A stretch of 40,434 bases of DNA. It comes from Ruminococcus sp. (GTDB lineage: Bacteria; Bacillota; Clostridia; Oscillospirales; Acutalibacteraceae). Positions 24,368 through 31,652 of the stretch are shown here, piece after piece (within the stretch, counting starts at the first letter, position 1; each line of letters starts with the position of its first letter). The position numbers and the translations under genes are program-made. The stretch spans positions 1 through 40,434 of the forward strand of contig JAFTYK010000033.1 in the NCBI GenBank assembly GCA_017464765.1. The letters are read 5' to 3'. The notes under the pieces were generated by a model. The model saw only the letters and a program-made list of their open reading frames with translations. It was not told the DNA's origin and did not search any database.

Positions 24368-24705
24368 TTAACACAGTTTGCTGTATAATTCGTCATCTTC
24401 CCATCTCACAGGATTGTTTTCGATGTATGTATAATGTTCGATGTAGTCACGCTCGTTTCGGATTATGTGGTCATTAAATGAACGTTGAAAAATATTTTCT
24501 CTTGCTTCCTTATTAACAAAGCGTTTCAATGTTCCCGCAAACGATGGTATTATATCATTCGTAGGGGACGTCGAGGTCGCCGTCCCCTACAATTCTGCTG
24601 AATATAGGTTTTCTTTCCTTACTGCAAATCGTAATAAAATATACACCTGCTGATGAATAATCATATTTTTTCAGGCGGACGTTTTTTTCTCTTAGGTAGT
24701 TCCAT
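24368..24705 (-). pseudogene. Remnant of a REP-associated tyrosine transposase (RAYT, Y1_Tnp family)
   Basis: Three fragments on the minus strand, in different frames, match the order of a RAYT. They are an N terminus 'MELPKRKK' at 24705; 'RLKKYDYSSAGVYFITICSK' then 'ERKPIFSRIVGDGDLDVP'; and a C terminus 'PSFAGTLKRFVNKEAREN' then 'FQRSFNDHIIRNERDYIEHY' and 'IENNPVRWEDDELY' ending at TAA 24368-24370. At least one frameshift (in the run of A near 24680) and a stop after 'DVPYE' break it. The middle, including the HUH motif and catalytic Tyr region, is deleted. A REP-like palindrome sits at the deletion point. Its first codons overlap the luxS stop. Confidence 0.82.
24561..24590. repeat. REP-like palindrome copy 3 (perfect arms) inside the RAYT remnant
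   Basis: Perfect 10-base arms GTAGGGGACG and CGTCCCCTAC around a 10-base loop. Read on the minus strand it also encodes the 'VGDGDLDVPY' segment of the transposase remnant. Confidence 0.8.
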
Positions 24706-25162
24706 TGTAGTCGTAATGTAGCTTCTCGACTGTCCAGTCTTTGATATCATCGTAGTATTTAGTTAAAGCTTTGTGGGCTTCTTTTTCGTTGTGAGCGAGG
24801 TAGTTTCCGCACTCGACTCTTGAGTTGCCCGGAATTTCTCCTTCGTGGTCACGGCATTTTCTGACGATATCCTTGATGAGATTCAAAGCAACATCAAGCT
24901 CTAAATCTCTTAATAGAAAATAAAAACCCGTCATACAACCCATCGGGCCGAAGTAGATAACATTATCGCTGAACTCTGAGTTTCTTGCGTAAGTTGCGAA
25001 GAGATGCTCGATTGTATGCATAGCGAGTGGGTCTAAGAACGGCGGAGTGTTTGGCTTTATGAATCTTAAATCAAACGTAGTGATGTTGCCGTCGATTCTT
25101 GATATATAGGCGCCGACGTTTAGTTTGTCGTGGTCTACTGTAAAGCTTGCGATTTTCTTCAT
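24692..25162 (-). CDS. luxS: S-ribosylhomocysteine lyase LuxS
   Basis: 156 residues. The metal site is HTIEH (His49 and His53) with Cys118 in 'VECGNY'; catalytic Cys76 lies in 'GPMGCMTGFY'. LuxS cleaves S-ribosylhomocysteine to homocysteine and DPD, the precursor of autoinducer-2, within the activated methyl cycle. ATG 25162 has GAGGAT upstream; a longer in-frame reading from 25192 would run into the GH25 gene. It follows the GH25 gene by 11 bases, so they may be co-transcribed. Its stop codon overlaps the start of the RAYT remnant. No pfs (nucleosidase) gene is adjacent. Confidence 0.97.
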   Translation of the reverse strand: MKKIASFTVDHDKLNVGAYISRIDGNITTFDLRFIKPNTPPFLDPLAMHTIEHLFATYARNSEFSDNVIYFGPMGCMTGFYFLLRDLELDVALNLIKDIVRKCRDHEGEIPGNSRVECGNYLAHNEKEAHKALTKYYDDIKDWTVEKLHYDYNGTT

Positions 25163-25173
25163 AATATCCTCAC

Positions 25174-26115
25174 TTAATAGTTTTTCATACATATATTCAG
25201 GTCAACGTTACCGTTTATTCCCTCAACCTGACCTTCAATGTTGTACTGCCACATTGTAAAGTTGTAGTACATAGATGGCTTGTTTTCGTAGTCAGCAATC
25301 CAAAAGTCGATTTCTTTGAGCTGGCTTAAGTCGTACATATAGTACATAAGATAAGTGTTGGAGTAAATAATAGAACTGTAGCCATGTTCGTCTATTGTGT
25401 TACAAAACGCGAGAGCAGCAGCGGTTAAGTCTGCACCCGAAACGTCATCAGTTCGGGCATCGTCGCCCTCGATATGCTCCCAGTCAAACGCGATTGGGTA
25501 GTCAAGTTTTACGTTACCTAAAATCGACAGCACGTGGTTAGCTTCTTCTATTCCTTCAATTTCGTTTTTAGCCTGCGAGAAGAAGTAAGCGCCGACTTTC
25601 AGACCTGCTTTTGTAGCGGCTTTGTAGTAGTCGAAGAACTTGGTGTCTTCGTACATCTTGCCTTCTTCGCCGTAGTATCTTCCGCCGATTCGAAGAATAA
25701 CATACTCAAATCCCTGAGATTTCAAAGCGTCAAAATCGACCTCGCCCTGATATTCAGAAAGGTCAACACCCATACACGAAGCAACATTTTCGTCGAGGTA
25801 GTAGGTCATCAATCCGTTTTCATCGAGAATAAAATTGTCGTTATTGTAGGTGTTCTTAGGAAAACCCTCGACAGCTTCGATTTCAATCATACCTAAAGAT
25901 GGGTCATTGATAGAAATTTTCTCACCTTTCTTGATAACCTCTGTTTCCTGTTCAACAAAAAGCGTTTCGGAGTTTGGTTTTTCATTATTGTTACGGTTGA
26001 TAGCTGTGATAACTGCTACAGCAACGATTACTAGCACTACTACCAGAATAATAATCAGCAAAGGGGTAAAATTAAAGCCACCTTTTGCGTGTTTTGCCTT
26101 ACTAAAATTCGCCAT
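25174..26115 (-). CDS. Membrane-anchored GH25 lysozyme
   Basis: 313 residues: short basic N terminus, one membrane helix (17-39), an Asn/Glu-rich linker and a GH25 domain (about 114-313). The catalytic region has Asp118 in 'GVDLSEYQG' and the pair Asp211/Glu213 in 'IAFDWEH'. GH25 enzymes hydrolyse the N-acetylmuramic acid-N-acetylglucosamine bond of peptidoglycan. Without a cleavage site it should stay tethered at the outer face for wall remodelling. AAAGGAG precedes the ATG. Confidence 0.93.
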   Translation of the reverse strand: MANFSKAKHAKGGFNFTPLLIIILVVVLVIVAVAVITAINRNNNEKPNSETLFVEQETEVIKKGEKISINDPSLGMIEIEAVEGFPKNTYNNDNFILDENGLMTYYLDENVASCMGVDLSEYQGEVDFDALKSQGFEYVILRIGGRYYGEEGKMYEDTKFFDYYKAATKAGLKVGAYFFSQAKNEIEGIEEANHVLSILGNVKLDYPIAFDWEHIEGDDARTDDVSGADLTAAALAFCNTIDEHGYSSIIYSNTYLMYYMYDLSQLKEIDFWIADYENKPSMYYNFTMWQYNIEGQVEGINGNVDLNICMKNY

Positions 26116-26167
26116 AAAGTTCTCCTTTTGCTCATTTTATGCTAGAAGAATACCACAAATTTAGACT

Positions 26168-26199
26168 AAAGTAAACAAATTTAACAGTAAGTTTACTTT
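26168..26199. promoter_or_regulatory. Inverted repeat between divergent genes, possible operator
   Basis: Perfect 9-base arms AAAGTAAAC (26168-26176) and GTTTACTTT (26191-26199) separated by 14 bases, between GH25 (minus) and the small gene at 26260 (plus). The right arm ends 5 bases before the plus -35 box, and a possible minus -35 (TTTACT) lies in the left arm. Confidence 0.5.
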
Positions 26200-26203
26200 T
26201 GGC

Positions 26204-26232
26204 TTGAAAATGTTTATACTTTCTTTTATAAT
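26204..26232 (+). promoter_or_regulatory. Promoter of the small gene at 26260
   Basis: TTGAAA (26204-26209), 17-bp spacer, perfect TATAAT (26227-26232). Confidence 0.75.
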
Positions 26233-26259
26233 GTAAAAAAAGCTGAAAGGGGATACGCA

Positions 26260-26505
26260 GTGCGGGTTTTAGGATATAAGAAAAAATCTAAAACAGAGCT
26301 TCTGAAAGCGGTTGATGACTGCGTGTCTATCAGTCAGCTTTTTGCGCTCGTGCAGCATGAGGGCTTGGTTCTTCAGATGCACGCTCAACAGGGTGCGTCA
26401 AATCTTGCGCCTAAGAAATTATCTACGGATAAATCAGAGCTGAAATCACCTATCGAGATTCTCAAGGACAGGGTGAGAATAGCGATAGTCTGCCAGAGAA
26501 TATGA
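26260..26505 (+). CDS. Small protein of unknown function (GTG start)
   Basis: 81 residues, basic and helical, with no signal peptide, membrane helix or motif I recognise. The start is GTG 26260 with AAAGGGGA 7 bases upstream. A good promoter lies before it and a terminator directly after it, so it is a complete single-gene unit rather than a chance frame. A possible operator overlaps its control region. Function unknown. Confidence 0.58.
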   Translation: MRVLGYKKKSKTELLKAVDDCVSISQLFALVQHEGLVLQMHAQQGASNLAPKKLSTDKSELKSPIEILKDRVRIAIVCQRI

Positions 26506-26515
26506 GTTTTGTTTC

Positions 26516-26541
26516 AAAGTACAGGAGGACTGTACTTTTTC
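26516..26541 (+). terminator. Intrinsic terminator after the small gene
   Basis: Stem AAAGTACA/TGTACTTT with a 7-base loop and T-rich tail. Confidence 0.82.
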
Positions 26542-26577
26542 TTTTTGTTAGAATTTGTGAAAAGTTACTAAAATTTC

Positions 26578-26606
26578 TTGCTAAACTCCTGATATAGTGG
26601 TACAAT
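26578..26606 (+). promoter_or_regulatory. Promoter of the phosphoesterase-dockerin gene
   Basis: TTGCTA (26578-26583), 17-bp spacer, TACAAT (26601-26606), 38 bases before the start codon. Confidence 0.6.
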
Positions 26607-26644
26607 TACCGTGTAAACCTATATTAACACTTAAGGAGGTTAAT

Positions 26645-29600
26645 ATGAAAAAGTTATTATCAGTTATTCTAGCTTTAGTGATGGTGATGAGCGTTATGCC
26701 GTACACTGTTTTCGCGGCTGAAAACGAGCTAACCTACACTTTTACAGGCACTAACGCAGACGATGCGGGTTACGCCGAGGGTACTATCACCTACACAGCA
26801 CCAAAAGACGGTACCTACTACCTTTACTGGGCGGACGATCAAAAAGCACTTGACAAGTACTTTGAGATTGCTTCATTTACTCTGGCAAAGGGCGAAACAG
26901 GTACATATAAATTCCCAGCTCAGGTAGCTATTCCTGCTGATGCAGAAAAGGTTATCGTGGCTTCTGTTAATACAAGCGCGGCAGCTTCAGTTTCGTCAGC
27001 ACTTGCTACATTTGATATCCCTGATGAAAAGAAACTTTTTGATTCATCAAGCGAGCGCCAGTACAGATATGCGGCATTTTCGGATATTCACATCGATATG
27101 CAGCACGGCTCAAAAGCAGGCTTTTACACAAATTCTGTTGACCATTGGGCGCAGGCACTTGACGTTTGCGTTGACAGAGAAGTTGACTTCATTATTTCAG
27201 CAGGTGACCAGGTTACTAACGCTTATGGCGCTACTTTAGAGTGGCTGACATATCAGCAGGTTTTAGCTGACTCCGACTACGTTAACCCTATTTACGAGGC
27301 TGATGGTAACCACGAGCCTAGAGGCAGTTACAACAGCGACTGTGACGTGGCTTGCTCAAACGAAGAGTACGCTATCGCTACAGGTCTTGATGTAGATGCT
27401 CAGTCTATCGTAGACGGTAAGGATTACTACGAAGTTACAGAGCCGAAGACAGGCGACCACTTCATCTTTATGAGTGAAGTTCATGCGCACCCTGGCGAGA
27501 ACGACAACTTCTCAAAGGAACAGCTTGACTGGTTAGAAGGACTTCTTAATAAATACAAGGGCGACGGCAAGAAGATTTTCCTCATTCAGCACGCTTTACT
27601 TCAGGGTTACGGCGCAGGCGATGATACTTATGATCCGGGTTATCAGGGCGGTATCAGAATGGCTCACGCTGAAACAGGGGAAGAGTTTCCTAACAACCAA
27701 AGATTCAAAGAAATTATCGAAGCAAATAAAGAAATCGTTTGGTATTCAGGTCACACACACATTGACTTTACAGAAAACCAGAACTATTCATCTGAAAACG
27801 GAAAATCCTGTCACATGGTTCATATTCCGTCAGCTTGTAACACTACTCGCTATGAGAAAGACGCAAACGGCTACAAGATTTTAGGTTCAAGCACAGACTA
27901 TACTTTCTTTGATGATACAACACAGGGTTATTTCGTAGATGTATACGAGGGCGCAACCGTTCTTTACGGCACAAACCTCCACTACAACAAGGTTTATCCT
28001 GCTTATACTTACTTAATCGAAGAGGGCGAGCCTGAAGAAAGACCTACTGAGGAAACCAGTGAAAGACCAACAGCTCCAATTCCTACACAGCCTGATATTG
28101 AAAACGGCAAGGACGTTTACTGTATTAACTCTGCAAAATGGGCAGAAGTTTATGTTCACGCTTGGCCAACAGGTTCTACAGGTACAACATGGCCAGGATA
28201 TCCAATGACAAAAACAGGCGAAACTGTTAACGGTTTTGACGTTTACAAAGCAACCATCGAGGCAGATTACGATGGTGTAATATTCAACAACAACGACAAG
28301 GGTTCACAGACATCTGACCTCACCGCTCAGGAGAATCAGTATTTTGACATCAAGTCAGGCAAGTGGTATGCTTCACTTTCGGACGTTCCTGCGCTTTCAT
28401 CACTTTCTACTGACCGTTACCTTGTCGGCTCCTTTAACGCGTGGAGTACTGTAGCAAACGAGTTTAAACTAAACGCTGAGGGCGACGATACAGCCTATGT
28501 AACACTTTCTCTTGCTGCTGATACAACTTATGAATTCAAGGTTGTAAGAGAAGGCACTTGGACCAGCTGTGCTACAACTATCACGGACAGCACAGAAGAG
28601 CTTGTTTTCTCAAAATCAGTTAGTGGTAACGCAAAAATCACAACTAAAGAAGCAGGCGACTACGTGTTCTCATTCGGCATCAGCAGTTCAAGACTGGGCG
28701 TAACCTATCCTGAACCAAGTGAAGACGAGTCATCAGAAGATAATTCAAGCGAGCAACCTTCTTCAGACGACTCCTCAAGCGATGACTCATCAAGTGAGGA
28801 TAATTCAAGCGAAGAACCTTCGACTGAGTCTATTGTTTACGGTGACGTAAACGGCAACGGCACTGTTGAGATTCTTGACGCAACAATGCTTCAGCGTTCA
28901 CTCGCACAAATTATCACTCTTGATGAAGGACAGTTAAAGCGTGCTGATGTTCAGGGCGACGGTGGGGTAGCCATTATGGACGCAACACTTATCCAGAAGA
29001 AGATGGCAAAAGCTATTGACAAATTCCCTGTTGAAGAAAAGTCGGAAAAAGACGTAGCTACAACAGGTGCGGACACACTCACAAGCGAAGAGCTTATGAA
29101 GAAAGCTCAGGACTACTTAAGCGCTTACTTCCAGTACGCTTCATACGATAGCTATCAGGCACTCAAGAAGGTTGTTTATAAGTACAAAGACGGTGATACT
29201 ACTGCACTTTCAGCTGACGCTATGAAAGAAATCACAGACGCTTTAGCTACTTTCGATGAATTAAGAGAGAAAGTGCATCAGCAGACAGTATACTACACAG
29301 ACGGCAAGGCTTTCTCCAATGTAAGAGCTTACTACTTCAACAGCGAAACTAATGCTCAGGTAGAAGATTGGCCGGGACAAATCGGTTCGTATATCCGCAC
29401 CAATTCCTACGGTCAGAATATCTACGCAGTTACTTTGAACTTCTCTAAGTTTGACACTATCGTGTTCAACGGTGGTACTAACAAGACTGTCGATATTACT
29501 CTCGACGGTTGTTCAGGCAAGCTTTACTACCCAACTGAGCAGGACACTGCTACAGGTGAATGGAATGTAGAGGAAACTACATTCAAGCAGATGTGGTACA

Positions 29601-29935
29601 GCGAAATCAAGGAAGACGAGATGGAAGACGAAGTGGTTGAAGATATCACTATCTATTTCTCAGACGCCTTAGGCTGGACTGATGTTTACTGTTACTACTG
29701 GCTTGGTAGTTCGAACAACTCCTGGCCTGGTGAGAAGATGACGTTTGTTCGAAATAATTCAAGTAATCAGCCGATTTATAAAATAACTATACCTGCAGGA
29801 GCATCAGTTGTATTCAACAACGGCTCGGGTGTACAGAGTGTCGATGTGACAGGTCTTGCGGGTGGTTACGGATATTACCTGACAACACAATCAGGCGGTA
29901 AATACTTATTCGAAACCTACGAATACGGCGAGTAA
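26645..29935 (+). CDS. Secreted calcineurin-like phosphoesterase with starch-binding-like modules and an internal dockerin
   Basis: 1096 residues. Order: signal peptide (1-24); beta-sandwich-like domain (26-125); metallophosphoesterase (about 139-450); starch-binding-like module (489-578); second beta module 'YLVGSFNAWS' (591-687); Ser/Asp/Glu linker (690-728); type I dockerin (731-795); helical spacer (806-878); two CBM26-like modules (880-965 and 1000-1090). All usual metal residues of the phosphoesterase are present: D147/H149 (SDIHID), D188 (SAGDQV), N222/H223 (GNHE), H316 (QHALL), H370/H372 (GHTH). CBM26-like signatures are 'AEVYVHAWPTG...WPGYPM' and 'VYCYYWLGSSNNSWPGEKM'. The dockerin should attach it to a cohesin scaffold and the CBMs hold it on starch. 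The substrate is unknown; phosphorylated starch is an attractive guess. AAGGAGGT precedes the ATG. Confidence 0.88.
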   Translation: MKKLLSVILALVMVMSVMPYTVFAAENELTYTFTGTNADDAGYAEGTITYTAPKDGTYYLYWADDQKALDKYFEIASFTLAKGETGTYKFPAQVAIPADAEKVIVASVNTSAAASVSSALATFDIPDEKKLFDSSSERQYRYAAFSDIHIDMQHGSKAGFYTNSVDHWAQALDVCVDREVDFIISAGDQVTNAYGATLEWLTYQQVLADSDYVNPIYEADGNHEPRGSYNSDCDVACSNEEYAIATGLDVDAQSIVDGKDYYEVTEPKTGDHFIFMSEVHAHPGENDNFSKEQLDWLEGLLNKYKGDGKKIFLIQHALLQGYGAGDDTYDPGYQGGIRMAHAETGEEFPNNQRFKEIIEANKEIVWYSGHTHIDFTENQNYSSENGKSCHMVHIPSACNTTRYEKDANGYKILGSSTDYTFFDDTTQGYFVDVYEGATVLYGTNLHYNKVYPAYTYLIEEGEPEERPTEETSERPTAPIPTQPDIENGKDVYCINSAKWAEVYVHAWPTGSTGTTWPGYPMTKTGETVNGFDVYKATIEADYDGVIFNNNDKGSQTSDLTAQENQYFDIKSGKWYASLSDVPALSSLSTDRYLVGSFNAWSTVANEFKLNAEGDDTAYVTLSLAADTTYEFKVVREGTWTSCATTITDSTEELVFSKSVSGNAKITTKEAGDYVFSFGISSSRLGVTYPEPSEDESSEDNSSEQPSSDDSSSDDSSSEDNSSEEPSTESIVYGDVNGNGTVEILDATMLQRSLAQIITLDEGQLKRADVQGDGGVAIMDATLIQKKMAKAIDKFPVEEKSEKDVATTGADTLTSEELMKKAQDYLSAYFQYASYDSYQALKKVVYKYKDGDTTALSADAMKEITDALATFDELREKVHQQTVYYTDGKAFSNVRAYYFNSETNAQVEDWPGQIGSYIRTNSYGQNIYAVTLNFSKFDTIVFNGGTNKTVDITLDGCSGKLYYPTEQDTATGEWNVEETTFKQMWYSEIKEDEMEDEVVEDITIYFSDALGWTDVYCYYWLGSSNNSWPGEKMTFVRNNSSNQPIYKITIPAGASVVFNNGSGVQSVDVTGLAGGYGYYLTTQSGGKYLFETYEYGE

Positions 29936-29956
29936 TAACTAATATAATAACATTAT

Positions 29957-29990
29957 GGCACCTCTTTTCAGGGGTGCCTTTGTTTTGTTA
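29957..29990 (+). terminator. Intrinsic terminator after the phosphoesterase-dockerin gene
   Basis: Stem GGCACC/GGGTGCC region followed by TTTGTTTT. Confidence 0.8.
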
Positions 29991-30050
29991 CGGATAATGT
30001 AATTTAAAATAGTAGAATATTAAGGTTTTGTAAAAATATTGAAAAAGGGG

Positions 30051-30079
30051 TTGTATTTATATACTTGTTGTGCTAGAAT
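30051..30079 (+). promoter_or_regulatory. Promoter of the MgtE leader and gene
   Basis: TTGTAT (30051-30056), 17-bp spacer, TAGAAT (30074-30079) with an extended -10 TG. It gives a leader of about 265 bases before the transporter start, long enough for regulatory RNA. Confidence 0.6.
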
Positions 30080-30110
30080 ACCCGAAGATTAATTGAAACG
30101 AGGTGAAACC

Positions 30111-30194
30111 ATGGACGGCAGTAGTAGTCGAAGTACAGAAAATGTGTTCTTATATTGTGATTTTTCGGACAGCTACGTGTTGTCTGCGGTTTGA
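30111..30194 (+). CDS. Candidate 27-residue leader peptide upstream of mgtE
   Basis: ATG 30111 has GAGGTG at ideal spacing and opens a 27-codon frame (MDGSSSRSTE then NVFLYCDFSDSYVLSAV). It lies in the long leader of the transporter gene, in a different frame from it. No homologue is known to me. It may be a real leader peptide or a chance frame within a structured RNA. Confidence 0.35.
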   Translation: MDGSSSRSTENVFLYCDFSDSYVLSAV

Positions 30195-30318
30195 TGCGCT
30201 TTTTGTGATAAAACTCACGATATAGGACCATTGTCTGTGCGTTTGTATACTACCTGATTTGGGCGGTGTGGCTGATGCGTTGGCAGTGGTATTTTTATGC
30301 CCTTTTTGCCTTTTCACT

Positions 30319-30344
30319 GCCTTTTTACTAAAAGTAAAGGAGGC
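30319..30344 (+). promoter_or_regulatory. Hairpin sequestering the mgtE ribosome site
   Basis: GCC-TTTTTACT (30319-30329) can pair with AGTAAAGGAGGC (30333-30344), burying AAAGGAGG, the Shine-Dalgarno sequence 7 bases before ATG 30352. The fold could act as the translational off-state of the leader. Nothing else between 30195 and 30318 is recognisable, and the leader does not match the M-box consensus that I know. Confidence 0.5.
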
Positions 30345-30351
30345 ACTTACA

Positions 30352-31029
30352 ATGAACAAAGTGTTAAAAAGAAGCTCAGTTTTTTCTACAGTTATTCAAA
30401 AGGATTTCAAATTTTTACATTCAGCTAATGAGCAAGCAAGCGAAAAAACGAATGATATCTACGAGCCTGTCAAAAAGGGAGTTATGAAAAGACTTCCGTG
30501 GCTTGTGATTTTGCTTATTCTGGGAACGGGTGTTTCGGCGACTGTCGGAGCTTTCGAGGCGATTGTGGCGCAGTTACCTGTTATTATGTGTTTTCAATCT
30601 TTGATACTAGATATGGCAGGAAATGTGGGGACACAGTCTTTGGCAGTAGCCATAAGAGTGCTTATGGACGCTGATGTCAGCACAAGGAAAAAGATAAAGC
30701 TTATTGTTAAAGAGTGTAATATCGGATTCTTAAACGGAGCAATTTTGGGGGTCTTATCGTTTGCTATAATCGGAGCGTATCTGTGCATAGCGGGAAACAG
30801 CGTGACATTTTCATTTTCGGTGTCTATGTGTTTAGGAATTGCGATGATTGTAGCTATGGCGATTTCGTCATTTGCGGGTACTATCATTCCCGTTGTTTTT
30901 CAGAAAGTCGGCGTTGACCCTGCGGTTGCGTCAGGTCCGTTAATCACTACAGTCAATGATATGGTAGCGGTTGTGACATATTACGGCATTTCGTGGCTGA
31001 TACTTATACATTTCTTGCATCTGGGTTGA
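30352..31029 (+). CDS. Short MgtE-type divalent cation transporter (membrane domain only)
   Basis: 225 residues. After a hydrophilic N terminus (1-43) come about five membrane helices matching the MgtE transport domain: 'RLPWLVILLILGTGVSATVG', 'LDMAGNVGTQSLAVAIRVL' (the GNxGTQ signature of the ion path) and 'GPLITTVNDMVAVVTYYGIS' (with the conserved pore Asp). Full-length MgtE also has N-terminal and CBS regulatory domains, absent here, so magnesium gating must differ. It probably moves Mg2+ or a similar ion. ATG 30352 with AAAGGAGG was chosen over a possible in-frame TTG at 30259 that lacks a ribosome site. Confidence 0.82.
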   Translation: MNKVLKRSSVFSTVIQKDFKFLHSANEQASEKTNDIYEPVKKGVMKRLPWLVILLILGTGVSATVGAFEAIVAQLPVIMCFQSLILDMAGNVGTQSLAVAIRVLMDADVSTRKKIKLIVKECNIGFLNGAILGVLSFAIIGAYLCIAGNSVTFSFSVSMCLGIAMIVAMAISSFAGTIIPVVFQKVGVDPAVASGPLITTVNDMVAVVTYYGISWLILIHFLHLG

Positions 31030-31056
31030 GAATGCCACGATAAATAATGGAAAGAA

Positions 31057-31083
31057 AAGAGCGCTTGAAAGCGTTCTTTTTTT
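31057..31083 (+). terminator. Intrinsic terminator after mgtE
   Basis: Stem AAGAGCGCTT/AAGCGTTCTT with a 2-base apparent loop and seven T residues. Confidence 0.85.
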
Positions 31084-31160
31084 GTGGGATACATAAAAAT
31101 TTTTAAATAGTGCAAAATACAGGCTATCTCAGTTGTATTACTAGTGAAAGGGGGCAAACG

Positions 31161-31652
31161 ATGAATAATTCATTTTCTAGAAAACAGCAGGCGGAAAAAA
31201 TCGTCAGGCAGTACGCTGATATGATATTTCGCATTGCGTTTCAGAATGTTAAGAATAAGGCTGACGCTCAAGATATCCTGCAGGAAGTGAGCCTTACTCT
31301 CTTAACAAAGGACGCGCCCCTTTTTGATAATGACCATATAAAGCCGTGGCTTATCCGTGTGACACTTAATAAATGCAGTAATTTTCATAAACTCGCACAC
31401 AGGAAAAACGAGGAGCCTCTGGACGAGAATTTGGCTTATGATGAACCTTTGGATACCGAGCTTTTAGATGAGATTATGAAACTTAACAAAAACTATCGTA
31501 ACTGTCTGTATCTGTTTTACTACGAGGGTTACAGCATAGACGAGATAGCAAAGATACTAAACAAAAAGCCGTCCACCGTAGGCTCGTGGCTTTATAGAGC
31601 GAGAAAGAAGCTCAAAAGTATGATTATGGACGGAGGTAGTTTTTATGAGTAA
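31161..31652 (+). CDS. ECF-type RNA polymerase sigma factor
   Basis: 163 residues. Region 2: 'YADMIFRIAFQNVKNKADAQ' followed by 'DILQEVSLTLL' (core binding and -10 recognition). Region 4: 'YRNCLYLFYYEGYSIDEIAK' and 'KPSTVGSWLYRARKKLKSM' (-35 recognition). No sigma-1.1 or region 3, so group IV (ECF). ATG 31161 has AAAGGGGG upstream. The next gene overlaps it by 8 bases and encodes a one-helix membrane protein, the usual anti-sigma arrangement. Its signal and targets cannot be read here. Confidence 0.92.
   Translation: MNNSFSRKQQAEKIVRQYADMIFRIAFQNVKNKADAQDILQEVSLTLLTKDAPLFDNDHIKPWLIRVTLNKCSNFHKLAHRKNEEPLDENLAYDEPLDTELLDEIMKLNKNYRNCLYLFYYEGYSIDEIAKILNKKPSTVGSWLYRARKKLKSMIMDGGSFYE

Noticed and set aside
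24368-24705. Intact transposon
   Set aside because: Frameshift, internal stop and loss of the catalytic middle; only a remnant remains.
30259-30351. Hydrophobic N-terminal extension of the MgtE-type protein from a TTG codon
   Set aside because: No ribosome site, and the downstream ATG has AAAGGAGG; the hydrophobic reading is probably chance.
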